64,000 nucleotides of DNA from Ligustrum vulgare (taxonomy: Eukaryota; Streptophyta; Magnoliopsida; Lamiales; Oleaceae). Both the position numbers and the translations under genes were made by a program. Of the stretch, positions 22,247-35,200 are shown piece by piece. The stretch covers positions 52,652,596 through 52,716,595 of the forward strand of contig OY743177.1 of assembly GCA_963555705.1 (NCBI GenBank), in the 5' to 3' direction. The notes below the pieces were generated by a model. It worked only from the letters and a program-made list of their open reading frames with translations, ran no database searches and was not told the origin of the DNA. Each line of letters starts with the position of its first letter. The stretch's first letter is position 1.

Positions 22247-23375
22247 TTAAGAATTAAGATGTGGAGTGTGTTGAATTCTTTCCCCTCGACTAGATTAAAG
22301 TGGGACAGACCCTAATGTCTTGATATATTTGTATATATCCAATCTTAATTTCCATGTCAATGTCAACCCAATTATAGTTATTCTAGAAGTGTTGACTTTC
22401 AGGGTTTTAAAAATCTACTGTCATATTATTTGTTGTACACATAAAGAGGGTCGGGCTTGGCTCTATGCAATCCATGCAATCACATAAGGCTCAAAGTATG
22501 AAGGTCTCCAAAACAATGCAAGGTTCAACAGTACAATCTAGTAGATAGCTCAAAATTTTTAATAAAAATATTCAATTTATCAAAAAATATTAAAAGAGTA
22601 AATTTAATTTCAACTCTTGACAGTTTACAATATTATTTGAAACAAGTGTTCGGCTAGGTGAGCCGCAATTTATTTTTAAAATTTTTGGTATTTTTTTAGG
22701 TAGATCAATGATTGAAAATTGGAGAGAAAAAATATGTGTGATTAAAAAGTAATTTGAAAAATTGTGTTGTTTATAAATTTGTTTATAAATTGTAATCATT
22801 ACATAAAAGAACGGAGTGTTAATAATTTTTTTCGTTAAGGACCTTATTTAAAATTTCGCATAAAGGCCTCCAATTTTGGGGAGATCTCTCGACCGGCATT
22901 GCACATAAAATGATCGCGTATAGAAATCTTGTGTAAATTCAACCTTTATATATATATATGGGAAATATGAAGCTGAGTGTAGGATTATGGTGACAGTGGC
23001 GGGTGGGGCCGGGCTCAGGGCACAAAGAGAGAGCTCAACATATTTGTTTGGTAATTTGTTCATGAACAATATACACTTTTACCAAACTGATTAGCAATTT
23101 CACCGAAATACTAGTGTCCTTATACACATTCTAAATAAATATGGGTGACATGTTCTTTAATTGGGGGTCCTAATCTTATGTTTATGATACATATTTTTAC
23201 TCCACTACTAGAATCAGAGACTATGAATGTAAAATTGGTTCGTATCAAATCAATTTTTTTCTAATAACACGTGCCGAAAATATTCAAAGTTTAGCCCGTA
23301 TTAACGGATATTAACTTTTCAACTACAGATTTCATCATCTTTTATTAAAATTTACTAAAAAATTAATCTTATTCC
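22247..23375. other. Gene-free AT-rich stretch with MITE remnants
   Basis: Around 22675-22800 the sequence (AAAATTGGAGAGAAAAAATA, then ATTGTGTTGTTTATAAAT) matches the body of the Tourist-like family seen at 25349, 48715 and 54583, without clean ends. The segment before 23375 resembles the 24379 MITE family and was later split by the hAT element. No gene was recognised. Confidence 0.4.
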
Positions 23376-24146
23376 TAGGGCTGCAAGTGGATCGAAAAAT
23401 CCGATTCCATCCAATTCCGTTCCTAGTTTTTTCAAAAAAATCCGATTTTGAAACTTCTAAAATCCGAAATTCGAAGTTTTCTGAAAAAATTGGATTGGAA
23501 TTTGAACGAGTTTCAAAATTCCGAAAATTCTGAAATTCAGATCCAAAAGATTCCGAAGCATTCCGAACATATTTAGATCCAAAAATTCTGATTTTCTCCT
23601 AATAAATTCCATTTTTTTTGTGTTTTAATTACAATTAATAATATATAAGAAAATAATTTATTGAACAATTAATAATATTAAAATATTATTAATATGAGAT
23701 GTAATATATAATTGACTGATAACACTTTACTTAGTAAAAAAAAAAAAAAGAAGTGCAAGAATTGTAGAATTATTATCCTCGTTGAGTTCTATTTTATTGG
23801 ATCATAATGAAAAAATTTATGTTAAATCTGTTTATAGATGTTATATTGTTATTTTTTGTGATTTATAACTTTAATTATAGTTTTTGACTAGTTGAAATTT
23901 TGGACTCATTTAATTTCAGACATTTAATTCCTCGAATTTCTTTTTCTATGTGCTTAAAATTATTATAAATTTTGGTAAAATAATAAATATTGGAACTTTC
24001 TGAAATTTCCAAAATTTTCCGAATTTCAGTTTGGGACGAAAGTTGGGTATTCCGAAAATTTTGGAACGATATTTTGATTCCAAAATTTTTTGGAACGAAA
24101 ATTGGAACACTTATTTCTGATCTGTTCCGTCTGAAAAATACCCCTA
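23376..24146. mobile_element. hAT-type non-autonomous element
   Basis: A perfect 8-bp duplication, CTTATTCC, flanks it (23368-23375 and 24147-24154). The ends TAGGGCTGCAAGTGG and, inverted, TAGGGGTATTTTTCAG share only TAGGG. The subterminal regions are crowded with TCCGAAA/GGAATT-type repeats, as in many hAT elements. No transposase is present. Confidence 0.7.
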
Positions 24147-24378
24147 CTTATTCCTCATTAATAGGGACATAATATTTTAATAGTAGGTCTATATAAATTG
24201 TTCCACGATAAATATATCATCAATATTTATGCTCGATATATAGATTAACAATAAATGAGTAATTTCTGGTTTATTTAAAATGACAACACAGAATTTTTAT
24301 TTTATTCTTAAACCTAGTAAAAGAAAAACAACTCATTTAAGGTGGCATGTTTACTTTGACCATAATATTAGTAATTTA

Positions 24379-24543
24379 GCCCCTGTTTGGTAGGAATTAA
24401 AATCTAGATTTTAATCTAAGTCAAAGTCAACAATTAATCTAAACCACAGATTTCGTGGGACCTACAACTTTTCAACCACACATCTTATCAACTTTTATCA
24501 AAATCTACTAAAAATTTAATTTTAATCTCCACCAAACAGGGGC
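24379..24543. mobile_element. Tourist-like MITE
   Basis: 165 bp with terminal inverted repeats GCCCCTGTTTGGT/ACCAAACAGGGGC. TTA duplications lie at 24376-24378 and 24544-24546. PIF/Harbinger-type, non-coding. Confidence 0.85.
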
Positions 24544-24587
24544 TTAATAAGTTTTTTCAAGACTCATCAGCCGAACCTATTTAAATA

Positions 24588-24917
24588 CTACCATCGTCCC
24601 AAAAAGATAGTCTCACAAAGATAGTCCTATAATTATTTTTACACGGATTAATAAATATTAATTAGTATAGTTAGGGTATTAAATTTTATCAATATTTTTC
24701 ATTTATACTCTTTATCCCTTATTTATTGTTTTAAATTTTCCAACAAAAAATTTGAAAATACAATAGTTAAGTAGTTGATGTGCATTGTACCAAGATACAT
24801 TAAATAAGGATATATGTGGAAATGAAAAATTTAATGCATGCTCAATATGAAATCAAGACTATCTTTTTGGGACAGATAAAAATAGCATACATAACTATCT
24901 TTTTGGGACGGATGGAG
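24588..24917. mobile_element. Stowaway-like (Tc1/mariner) MITE
   Basis: The ends CTACCATCGTCCCAAAAAGA and, inverted, CTCCATCCGTCCCAAAAAGA are the well-known Stowaway terminal sequence. TA flanks both sides. Each end also carries a second copy of the AAGATAGT motif. Length is 330 bp, non-coding. Confidence 0.85.
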
Positions 24918-25348
24918 TAATAATTATACTCAGTTACAACTTAAAAGTGACTTTGTTTGTAAAAAAAGAAGCAAACGCAATGCTTGAGTATGAATGACGT
25001 CATTTCATTGCCAAAACTTTTGACCTAGTTACCTATAATTCATTCAAAAATTGAGCTGGATTTCATGTATGTGAAAAATAAATAAATAAATAAAGATTTA
25101 AAAAATGGAAATCAGATCCGAGTCGATTGGGTTGGATCGGATCCACTTGACAATTACTTTATTTTGACATAAAATCATAATAATTGACTTGATACAAGAT
25201 TTTACATAATTATTAAGAAATCATTTCAAACATCAGAATAAGGAAGTAATGAAAATATATAGCTTTAAGACCACGTTGAGATTAATCAAATCACGAACAC
25301 AAATAAATAAAAGAATTGTGTATTATACAAACCAATAACCAATATTTA

Positions 25349-25514
25349 GCCACAGTTTGGCAAAACATGTTTTTAAACATATTTTTTCCTACATAATTTT
25401 CTAAATCACTTTTTAACCACATACATTTTCTCTCTCCATTTTTCAACCACATATTTTACCTAAAAAACATAAAAAAACATGTTTTTAAACCAAAAACTTT
25501 TAACAAACAGAGGC
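25349..25514. mobile_element. Tourist-like MITE, second family
   Basis: 166 bp from GCCACAGTTTGGC to AACAAACAGAGGC, flanked by TTA on both sides. A nested inverted repeat (AAACATGTTTTTAAAC) lies just inside the ends. Confidence 0.75.
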
Positions 25515-25520
25515 TTAGAT

Positions 25521-25690
25521 GTGCCAATGTTTGGTGTAGATTAAAAATCTGATTTTATTAAATTTTGATAAAATTTGATGTGATAGGTGGTTGAAAAATT
25601 GTGGTTCCCCATAAAATATGTGGTTAATATTGATTATTAACTTTAAATTAGATTAAAATCTAGATTTTAAGTTGTACCAAACATGGACAT
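25521..25690. mobile_element. Tourist-like MITE, degraded
   Basis: The ends GTGCCAATGTTTGGTGTAG and ACCAAACATGGACAT are imperfect inverted repeats. The body matches the 24379 copy in the opposite orientation. No clear target duplication was seen. Confidence 0.5.
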
Positions 25691-26226
25691 GAATTGTTAT
25701 ATAAACATTTAATCAAAGAAAATATTAGCAATAATTTAGAAAATCTAAATATTTAAGATGATAAAAAGGTGAAAATTCCTTTTGCTCCCTCGATAATCAC
25801 TTGGTGTTCGTTCGATTCGTGTGTTTTCCATGAAAAATGTGACATCCGAGAATTCAATTTCCTACTTTTGCTGTTGGGTTCGAAGTTGGAAATAGAATTT
25901 GAATTTCATGATACAATCACTTTAAATTCGTTGTCAATTCCATTGAAAACGAATTTTTAAGGGGGTGGTAGAAAATTATTTTCTAACTTAAATTAGTTTT
26001 CTTTTTCTACTAGAGTAATCGAACACACTCTTAATACTTGACCTCTTGTCTCAAGAAAGACGCTTTGACAACTTGATCCAAGTCAAAGAAAGGCGGGAAG
26101 ATCTTTAATAAGACTTATTTCTCGTTTGGCCTTTCAATGAGTAGTAAAAAAATGTTAAATTCTCCGGCCGTAGTGGATACTATTATCTTAAAGCAACCCC
26201 GTAATCTTGCTTTCTACGTAGGGCGG

Positions 26227-26312
26227 TCAGATGGGGTGAGATGGGATGAGGCTGGGACGATCATTACTGTCAGATGGGGTGAGATGGGATGAGGCTGGGA
26301 CGATCATTACTG
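26227..26312. repeat. Perfect 43-bp tandem duplication
   Basis: The unit beginning TCAGATGGGGTGAGATGGGA occurs twice in a row (26227 and 26270) without visible differences. This suggests a recent slippage duplication in a G-rich context. It has no coding frame. Confidence 0.85.
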
Positions 26313-27053
26313 TTGATGTCTGAAATCTTCGAATGTTCAAAGTCAAAAAGAAAATAGGAAGGTTGAGAAGTCTTGATTTTCATAAAGGTATTTTGCTGTA
26401 TTTGTTTGATAATACAATTGTCATGGAACGTAAATAACTATCGATTATTGTAAGAATAAGACCACTAACGAACTAAAGTATAGAATGTAATTCGACCGGA
26501 ACTTACTCGCCCAGGAGTTCATATCCGTTCTTCTTCTTTTCGATGAATTCGATTTTATGGGCTGTTATCTAGTTTGCTCGGATTTTAGACAAACTTTGGT
26601 GCGGATAACATTATTGTTATAAGAATGTGTGTAGTTAAAAAGTAATTTAAAAAATTTGTTATTTACATTTTTTATAACGATTGAAATTGCAAACATAAAA
26701 TAAATAAAAATAAAAATAAAAATATTTGATCCCATCCTAATCCCAGTCCCATTCACCATTTGCGACAGGTAATAGAGTCCGATCGGAGATTTTGTCATTA
26801 CAATTATTATGTTCTCTTCTTCGGTCTCCATGAAGTGGATTGATTGTATTTCGTTTTTCATTTTGGATGCACTAAACGTAATTCTAAAACTCTTATTTGA
26901 GTCTCATTATTCCAAAATTCATTTTCAATCACAATCCATCAATAAAATTATTTACATGTAAATCTAAATTTCCCTTACATTTTAACTACAGATTCTAAAT
27001 CACTATTACAAAACTCATTCTTGTTGAAAAATGGGACTTAAACAGGACTCTAA
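26313..27053. other. Gene-free stretch
   Basis: AT-rich DNA with a Tourist-like body remnant near 26620-26700. The minus frame at 26565-26861 has no recognised domain. No gene, RNA or clean transposon end was identified. Confidence 0.35.
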
Positions 27054-27856
27054 GGGGATTTATTCAATTTAAATTTTAAAAGATTTGAAAAGTTTTGGTG
27101 TATTCGATGTAGACTTTAGAAATTTCACAAAAGTCGTGAGGTATTTAATATAAATTTTAATGAACTTTCAAATTTTCATAAAGGTAATGATTATTATATG
27201 AAGACTTATACGAAATCTTCTATATAATAACTTTTAAATAAAAAGTATAACTACAAATTTCTTAATTTGTCTATCATTAATCTCAAAAACTTTAGACCTA
27301 CGACTAAAAGAAAATCATTATTTTTCCATCTCTTCAACTTATATTTTTTTTTCCTTTTTAATATTATAATAAATTTTTTTTTGCACTATCTTCTTTATCA
27401 TTTTTTTTTTCAGTTTTTCTATGAAAATAGATACAACTAGAATTTTATAAATAAAAAAAAAACAATAATTAAATTTTGTATCAAAACATAAAATAATTAA
27501 GTGAAATAATTCTAGAATTTTCTCCAAAATGATTTGTATATTCATGGAAATTTAATATAAAGTCAATAATCAAAATCTACAAAAGTTTGTTAAAGTTTAA
27601 GAAGTTTTATCACAAATGTTTCTCTCTCACGCCATATTTTTTGTGATTAACTTGACATAATTACTAACTATTAATATTCACGTCATATGAAGATTAATTA
27701 ATAAATTAATATTCAAGTTTTTCAATTGGAAAAATAAAAGTATGTAGAAAATTTTGAAATGCTATACAAATCCATAAAATTCAATAAAACATAATGAAAA
27801 TCATTAAAAAAGTCCTTTAAATATATTTTAAAATCTAGATTGAATAATAAATCCCA
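27054..27856. mobile_element. PIF/Harbinger MITE related to the 53803-60494 element
   Basis: The ends GGGGATTTATTCAATTTAAA and, inverted, TGGGATTTATTATTCAATCT are flanked by TAA (27051-27053 and 27857-27859). The right part shares long stretches with 60080-60494 and 35610-36006, such as ACAAATGTTTCTCTCTCACG and GTTTTTCAATTGGAAAAATA. It has no coding capacity. Confidence 0.7.
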
Positions 27857-27859
27857 TAA

Positions 27860-28560
27860 TTCTCAAGATTCACGTTCTCCTAATACCTTTGTTGAGGCAT
27901 AATAATAAGGGTAATTTTCAGAAGATTAGTTATATTCACACAATTTTATTTATTTAATTTTTTTACACTGCATATTAATTGCAAGAAAGATCTAAAATCT
28001 TTACTTACCTTCGCTCTTAAGTTATCAACTTTTTTCATTCGTATTCCTTCAATTAATTAACATAGTTTATCTGAAACCAGACTTATATTCAAATATTCTA
28101 CTAACGTGCATTGAAAAGATGTGTAAATATTTTGTTTAACTTTTGTGTTAGTTATTATTTCAACTATTTAAAAATACAAGATATAAATAAGTTTTTTTTG
28201 GCTCTCATAACAAATATTTTGGACGAGAATCGTTTCTATAAATAAAGAAGTAAAATTTAGTAGAGGGTTGATGATAAAAAAATTTATAAAAAAACTTAAC
28301 AACATAAATGTAAAAATAAGAAAAGTTTAGAATATTTATTCCAATTAAATATATTAACCCTTTTTCGTCAAATAGAAAAAGAAAAAAAAAACCAAGGCCT
28401 CCATCACGATTGCACAAGGATGACGTCACCCCATGCCCCGTCCAAGGTTGATCTTTGGGTTCCACCTCTTCTCCACGCCTCCAATTGATTAAACCCTTCT
28501 TTTTTTTTTTTTTTTTATTCTCTTCCCACTGTGGGACTGTCCCACCTCACAAATTTCCTT
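27860..28560. other. Upstream region of the pirin-like gene
   Basis: AT-rich, with a poly-T run near 28500-28517. No gene was recognised. A TATA box at 28561 marks the downstream promoter. Confidence 0.35.
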
Positions 28561-28568
28561 TATAAATA
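28561..28568 (+). promoter_or_regulatory. TATA box of the pirin-like gene
   Basis: TATAAATA lies 20 bp upstream of the first in-frame ATG (28581) and 95 bp upstream of the second (28656). Transcription normally begins about 30 bp after a plant TATA box. The first ATG would therefore lie outside the transcript, which favours 28656 or 28743 as the start. Confidence 0.6.
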
Positions 28569-28655
28569 CACAAATTACAGATGCAATCCTTGTATATATA
28601 TAGTGGAACGTGTAAGTACTTAGAACAGAGACCGCCTCAAAAGTTGAATTTGTAT

Positions 28656-31214
28656 ATGAGAGCTGTATCTAGACTATTCACAATAAGCCGAATCAATCCG
28701 ACAAATAGGATTACAGTTTCTTGTTTTCTCAGAAAGATCACCATGTCTACATCAGATCCAAATACAAGTTTCGGATTTGAACGTCCCAGATTGGTTGCCA
28801 AGAAAATCTTGGCCAAGACTCAGAGCGAAGGCGATGGTGCTGTTGTTAGAAGAAGCATTGGAAGGTATTACATATATACATATATTTAGATGTTTTCTTC
28901 AATCTTTTTGAAATTTTGTCATCTGGGCACTGTTTCATTATGGAATTTGATCAAGTATGTCATTTTTATTTTTTTAATTATCATTGCAGGCCTGAGTTGA
29001 AGTCTTTGGATCCCTTCCTCATGTTGGATGAATTTGCAGGTGAATTATATGATTATCAATTATGCCATGTTTGGTAGGGAAGATTAGAGAGTATTTGACA
29101 CTGATTAAGAAATAAATATTAGCCAAATGAAAGCAAATTGCATCTTTGATATTCCGAATCGTGTAGGATACGAGACTCCTCGGATATTCTATTATGATCA
29201 TCATTCTTTTTTTATAAGAAAAATCATATATTTTCAAAATCATTATTAAATAAGAAAAGGGTACTCATAGTTAAAAGATTTCAACAAGAGAAGAATTTAT
29301 AACATGTATAAAACTAAATATATAATATATAAAATGAATAATTTTAAAAATTTTAATTAAATGTCGTCAACGTGTCGTGTCGATATTTTTTTGAAAATTG
29401 CGTGTTGCGACCGTGTCGGTAGATCATCATAGTAGAAAATTGCGTGTTGTGTCCGTGTTGATACTTCATCATAGTGTATAAAGTGCTTTCACAATGGTCT
29501 GTAATGAAAATTGTATGACTTGGTGAATGATGTAGTTTTTACTGTTTGATATTGCAGTTTCACCTCCCGCTGGATTTCCTGATCATCCACATAGAGGTAT
29601 CTATAGAATTATTTTGACTGTTTCAATTTCATTTCTCAGATTCATTTCATCAATCTCAGTTAATTTCTATGTTTTGTCTTATAGGTTTTGAGACTGTTAC
29701 ATACATGCTAAAAGTAAGTTGTTAAGTTGTTTAGTTTACAACTTAGAGCATATTTTAGCTTAAAAGTTACTTATAAGCAATTTTGTTCTAATATAGAAGC
29801 TGAAATTTTGTCTTCTACGTTTAGGGCACATTCACTCATCAAGATTTTGCGGGTCACAAGGGCACAATACGAACCGGTGATGTGCAGTGGATGACTGCAG
29901 GAAGGGGTATAATTCACTCGGAAATGCCTGCAGGAGAAGGTACTCAAAGAGGTTTGCAGTTATGGATAAATCTCTCATCCAAGGACAAAATGTAAGTTAT
30001 CATAATTCCTCCTTTTCTTCTTTGTCATTCAAACATTTGCAAAAGCCAAAAGAGTTGTGACACTGGTTTCTACTGACTACCCCTCAGTGCATGTTACGCT
30101 AGGTTAAATAGGATTTAGGTTGTGTTCGGCGGCCTTCAATTGATTTATAAATGGGATCTTGTTGTTTTTGGGGTAAAATAAGTGTTTTAAAAGTGATTTT
30201 GGAAAAGTGTGGTTAAAAGGTGATTTAAGAAATTGTGTTGTTTATAAAAGGTTGAACGCCAATATTAGGCGCTTGCACCGCCCTTGTTCTGGAGATTGGT
30301 GGATGATGTAAATCGCAGGTTATACCCCAAGTTAGTCGGGGTCTAGATGGTATCCACTGGACTAACAAAATGCTTAGCAAATTTAAACCAGTGAAATTCA
30401 AACCTGTGAAAATTCGAACCTGCGATCTCTGCGCTGCCAGCGATTCCCAACCTTTGCCAATTGGAAGGTGCCCAGAGTCAGAGGGCAATGTTGTTTATAA
30501 ATTGATTTATAAATAATTTAAAGAACATAGGCTAAGTTAAGACACGTGACAAGTTTGTTAAGTTACCAAACATGCCATCAAGGTCTTTCATACAACGAAA
30601 TCATGTTTAGTGGGAGGTTCATTTCTCTTAAACATTGTACTATACCATCTACTCCAGTATTTCACACCAAACATGTTGTGTGCGCATGCTCCGCACATAG
30701 AGGTAACACTAAAAAACGTTCATTCTACAGGATTGAACCTAGGTACCAAGAACTACTGAGCGAGGACATCCCAAAGGCAGAGAAAGATGGGGTCGAGGTC
30801 AAAATCATTGCAGGGGAATCAATGGGGGTTCACTCTCCAGTTTACACTCGAACTCCAACAATGTATCTCGATTTCACCCTGAAACCCAATGCTCAACATC
30901 ATCAAAGTATCCCAGAATCTTGGAATGCTTTTGTGTACATAATTGAAGGTGAAGGGGCCTTTGGTCTTCAGAAATCAGTGCCCATAAAGGCTCACCATGT
31001 CTTAGTTTTTGGTCCGGGTGAGGGTCTAAGTGTATGGAACAAATCTTCAGATCCATTGAGATTTATTTTGGTAGGTGGGCAGCCACTGAATGAACCAGTG
31101 GTTCAGCAGGGTCCTTTTGTGATGAACACACAAGCTGAAATCGAAAAGACTATTGAAGACTATTATTACAGCAAGAATGGTTTCGAAATGGCAAGACACT
31201 GGAGATCTCAATGA
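28656..31214 (+). CDS. Pirin-like bicupin protein, six exons
   Basis: Pirins are cupin-fold iron proteins; plant members are linked to nuclear/cytosolic regulation and quercetinase-like activity. Exons: 28656-28864, 28990-29039, 29558-29596, 29685-29713, 29825-29991, 30731-31214, all with GT/AG borders and in frame (325 aa). Metal-ligand residues are present: FPDHPHRGFETVTYML (two His) and GRGIIHSEMP (His and Glu). The RSIGR and MTAGRGIIHSEMP signatures and the SPVYTRTPTMYLDFTLKP C-terminal cupin match plant pirins of the Arabidopsis At1g50590 type. In-frame ATGs exist at 28581, 28656 and 28743. The last gives a typical 296-aa pirin; 28656 adds 29 residues rich in Arg/Ser that could be an organelle presequence. 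I chose 28656 from the TATA position. Intron 5 is enlarged by transposons. The gene appears intact. Confidence 0.93.
30118..30532. mobile_element. Tourist-like MITE in pirin intron 5, split by a SINE
   Basis: The ends TTAGGTTGTGTTC and, inverted, TTAGCCTATGTTC are similar, and the body (GTGATTTAAGAAATTGTGTT) matches the 25349/48715/54583 family. The SINE-like insertion at 30249-30488 separates its two halves. Confidence 0.5.
30249..30488 (-). mobile_element. tRNA-derived SINE-like insertion
   Basis: A perfect 13-bp direct repeat, TGTTGTTTATAAA, flanks it (30236-30248 and 30489-30501), a length typical of LINE-driven insertion. On the minus strand, an A-box-like TGGCAAAGGTTGG is followed about 40 bases later by a B-box-like AGGTTCGAATT, as in tRNA-derived SINEs. 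The 240-bp insert lies inside a MITE in a pirin intron. A clear poly-A tail was not seen, so the SINE label rests on the promoter boxes and duplication. Confidence 0.65.
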
Positions 31215-32250
31215 GTGGCTGAACTCTAAAGCTGCAAAGACTATGCCTAGGAGCTTTATCTATCAATCATGGAGGGCAAGAGCTTCTAGAAGCCTATATA
31301 TGCAGCCACTGCTTATATGTCATTATCACTTAGCTTATTTTGGTTGTTTTTTCTTTCTCAATTCAAGAGATGATGTATTTTATTTCCTTGGGTTTTGGCG
31401 TGATTCCAAAATTGATTCTCATTATTAATAAAAAATTCCTTTTAAGCTGAGGATTTTTAGTTGGCATATCAACCTATGAGTAGTTGGGGCGGACTTTTAA
31501 ACCCTCCAAATATCCACCTTGGAGCATTAAATAATAAGGATAATTAGATTTATGTTATTTTTATTTTAATACACTTTTATCTGTTAAGATTAAATAAGAT
31601 CATATTAAGTTTAACTTATAAAATATGATTATTAGGATTTAGTCCTTATCTCTTAAGTCATTCTTGTACTAAGAATATAAGAGCTTCCATCGAAGACGAC
31701 GACGATCCAAAATTGCATAGAGGGTGTAGAAATACGCAGAGGATCCTATAGAAGAGGACGTTGAAGATGTGATAGAGACAGCTTTAAGGGTGAACAGGGA
31801 CGTTATTTTTCACGAAAAAGAGGCCTTCAATTTGAAGCAAAGGCGATCAAACTTTTCTTTAAACAACTATACAAAATTTCAGCATCTTTTCCTGTAACAT
31901 AATTGGTCCAATCCAATGTACCAAATATGCCAAAATAACATACATTGAACAAGTTTTCCACTTTTTGTGTTTGATTGCAAAGTGTTACAAGGAAAATTTT
32001 TTCCACCCAACTTTAAAAAGTGGAGATTTTTCCTTGAAAAAAAGAAAACAGATTCCCATGGGTTTGATGGGAAAATGTTTTCCATGGTTTTCCTTTTCTA
32101 CCCAATCTATCAAACAGAATGTCATTTTCAGCGTCCTTACAGAATCCTTCTGTAAGTAATAAATTATAAATCAATAAACAAATCAAATATATAAAGTAAC
32201 CATAAGAAATTCACTGGCTAGTACACATTTGAAAATGAATTAGACCTTTT
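31215..32250. other. Convergent spacer between pirin-like and RABA5 genes
   Basis: It begins with the pirin 3' UTR, with AATAAA-type polyadenylation signals at 31426-31432. The middle has no gene. Around 31900-32150 there is a fold-back stretch (ATTTTTTCCACCC and GGTTTTCCTTTTCTACCC) suggesting a degraded MITE. It ends with the RABA5 3' UTR read from the minus strand. Confidence 0.45.
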
Positions 32251-35200
32251 TCACTTGGAACAACAAGAGTATGATCCTTGACTCTGCTTAGATCCATCGC
32301 TGCCATCTTTAACGACGGAAACCCTGTTCCCCGATATTTGTGCTTTGTAGGAATCGGAATTCAAGACCTTCCTGCTAAAGTTGTTATAAATCTCACGAAT
32401 AACAATTTTGAAAGCATTCTGAACATTTGTTGAATCCAATGCAGAAGTCTCCATAAAAAACAATCCTTCCGTTTCCGCGAGGCTTTTGCCTTCTTCGACA
32501 CTTACAGCCCTTACATTCTCCAAATCACATTTATTCCCCACAAGCATCCTTGCAATAGTTGTATCAGAATGAGCTGTATGAAGAGTATAATTTGGATCAC
32601 AAGTCATTCGAAATTGAAAGATAATATGTGATGGGTATAAAATATGTAAAATTGGAGCATAATGAGAAATTGTGCTCAAGAAACATATAAGACCAAACGA
32701 ACGTTTTACTAATAGCATAATGTCAGTATAAGGTGCATTAAAAAAAAAATTCCGAGTCATCAGGCAATTATTCCTTTTGTGTATTCCTTTTAATCAGTAA
32801 AATGTCGTTTTTTTTAAACCAAACTATGATTACCTGAGATATGCCACTGAAAAGGCTGATAGATAACAACTGCTGGAATATTCATTGGATAATCTCTTAT
32901 ATTATATGTTCGAGATAATATCCAAAGTGATACTCATTTGATCCTCTCATCTTGAGACACCTAAAGCTCCTAGAAATCACAGAAACAAAATATGATCTTG
33001 AATCATGGTGATCAACTATATTCGTTGTTACCTCCAAGAAAATTCAACCCATAAAACACTCTAACTGATGGTCTCATCTTCTCAAAGATTAAACACAGCT
33101 TATGAAATTCATCCTACTATACTGTTAACACACAAACCATGAAATGTGTTGACAAGGGAAGATCCAATTCATGCTCCAACTAATCCCTTCCGGCACAAGT
33201 TTTAAGTTTTCACTGCTTTAAAAAATTAATTCTACCAAGGACTGCGCTGTATCATATCCAAGGCTCCTAAATTGCAGGTTAATATATTGGTCTAAATCTT
33301 CATTTTTTTGGCATCACTTTTGTGAATAAGAGTCTCTTTAGATCTAAGACATGCCCTAACCACCCACATTGATCCTATGCATTAATATTTCTTCAAGTCT
33401 TTATCCTTTGTTAATAATCAAACCTAAAATAGACGAAGCAATCACTCTTTGGACTTCCATGTTTCTCTACAATGATATGCACCAATGAACCTATTGAATA
33501 TGACTTGTAAATGCATCCACTAAACTTGGCACCCTCTTAGTTACATTGACATGTTCATATGTTCTTATTTATAATGTTGACTGCTTTGGCATTGCATAGC
33601 CTAGCCTAAGCCAAGTGCTGAACTTGGGGACCTATAGGATATTGGACCTACCGTGCTTTTATTGCACCACTTTTATCTATAGACAAAACGATTTTGTTAA
33701 ATATACGAGCAACACGTTAACATGCTATTCATTCAAAGCTTGTACATTACAACCTTAGACACCTAGCATTGTATAAAACAAATGAGATTGCAAAAGATCA
33801 TATAGAGCCACTAACAATTGTAAAAGAATAGTGTTTGAAGCACAATTTACCTATAGTTTAACGATGTTGCCCATAATAGCCACCATCTATAAAGGTTTAA
33901 TGTATATTAAGATTCAGCAAAGTGCAACACACTACCATTTACTTGTTCACCTGATACTGCTTTATGTCATTAAGCTCCAGTAGGGCTATTTCTCATAAAC
34001 ATTACCTTAGTAGTCAAATCTTGAGTTTTTTTTTTCTTTCAATGTGAAAGATTCAGCAATAAAATAGATCCACGTGCCTTTTCTCTTGTTGCGGTGAATG
34101 CTCCTTCATTTTCATAGCCATATTATGTATTATATTCTTCATTCTTACTTATTTTAAAAGGAGCAAATACAAGGCACTGCAGAATATAAACAGTTAAAAA
34201 AATACCAAAAAAAGTCTAAGTTGCTACTCTTTAAACAACCCCACCCCAACCCTCCATTAAGAAAATGTAAATCTTTGCTTACCAACACCAAATTAGTAAA
34301 CATGTTATCTTTTCCCTTTACCCATACCCAAATGGTAAAAACACAAATAATGGTAAAATATTTTTGTTTATAAAAAAGAAATGTGATGTTTTCGAGGTAA
34401 AATATGGAGTTGAAAAGTGATTTGAAGAAATGTTCGTGGATAAAAAGTGATTTGAGAAAATGTATCGTTTATTAACATGTTTATAAACAAGTTATCAAGC
34501 GGAGGCTCTATCTTTAACCAGCACAATAACCAATGTTTATCACATCAAATACATATAAAGGGTAATAAATTCAGATCTGGCTCCATTTATTTTTGCCTAT
34601 AAATCTATTTAATACGACTTAACTCTTTAAGGGTGCCAATTTAGCAAAAAGTATCTCCACAAGGTAAATGCAATATAAAACATATCCGTCGCCTAATAAA
34701 CCAAATGAAAATGTGTAAAATGAAAAATGTAATCATTTCACCGCCATACAACGTAGTGTTCAAGCCATTCAGCAGTAAGTACGAGATGGGGGGGGGGGGG
34801 GGGGGGGGAATGCGTATCGATGAAGAAGTTGTCCCTGCTACTCTGATGCAACTCTTTCAATATTTCCTAAAAAGTGCAACTCCCTAGATTATTGTGCACA
34901 TATATTTTCAATAAAAAAAATGCAATCAAATATAAACACGAAAAAATTGAAATCATGAAACTTCAATCTTAGGGGGTTTATTTAATTAGGATTTTGAAGG
35001 AAATTTAAAGACTTTGATGGAATTTAAAAGTGTAGGAGTATTCAATCTAGATTTTTTTAAATTCATTAAAATCTTGAGTTATTCAATCTAGATTTTAATA
35101 GACTCTTAAAATGTCTTTTAAAGTCATGGTGTATTGTATAAAGACTTTTAAAAGTCTGTAAAAGTTCTGTGTTATTCAAATTATCAATAACTTTTAAAGA

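Noticed and set aside
28581..28655. Longest possible N-terminus of pirin
   Set aside because: The first ATG lies only ~20 bp after the TATA box and is unlikely to be in the mRNA.
30400..30480. Possible tRNA gene
   Set aside because: A- and B-box-like sequences exist but no cloverleaf could be drawn. The 13-bp duplication around the larger insert fits a SINE.
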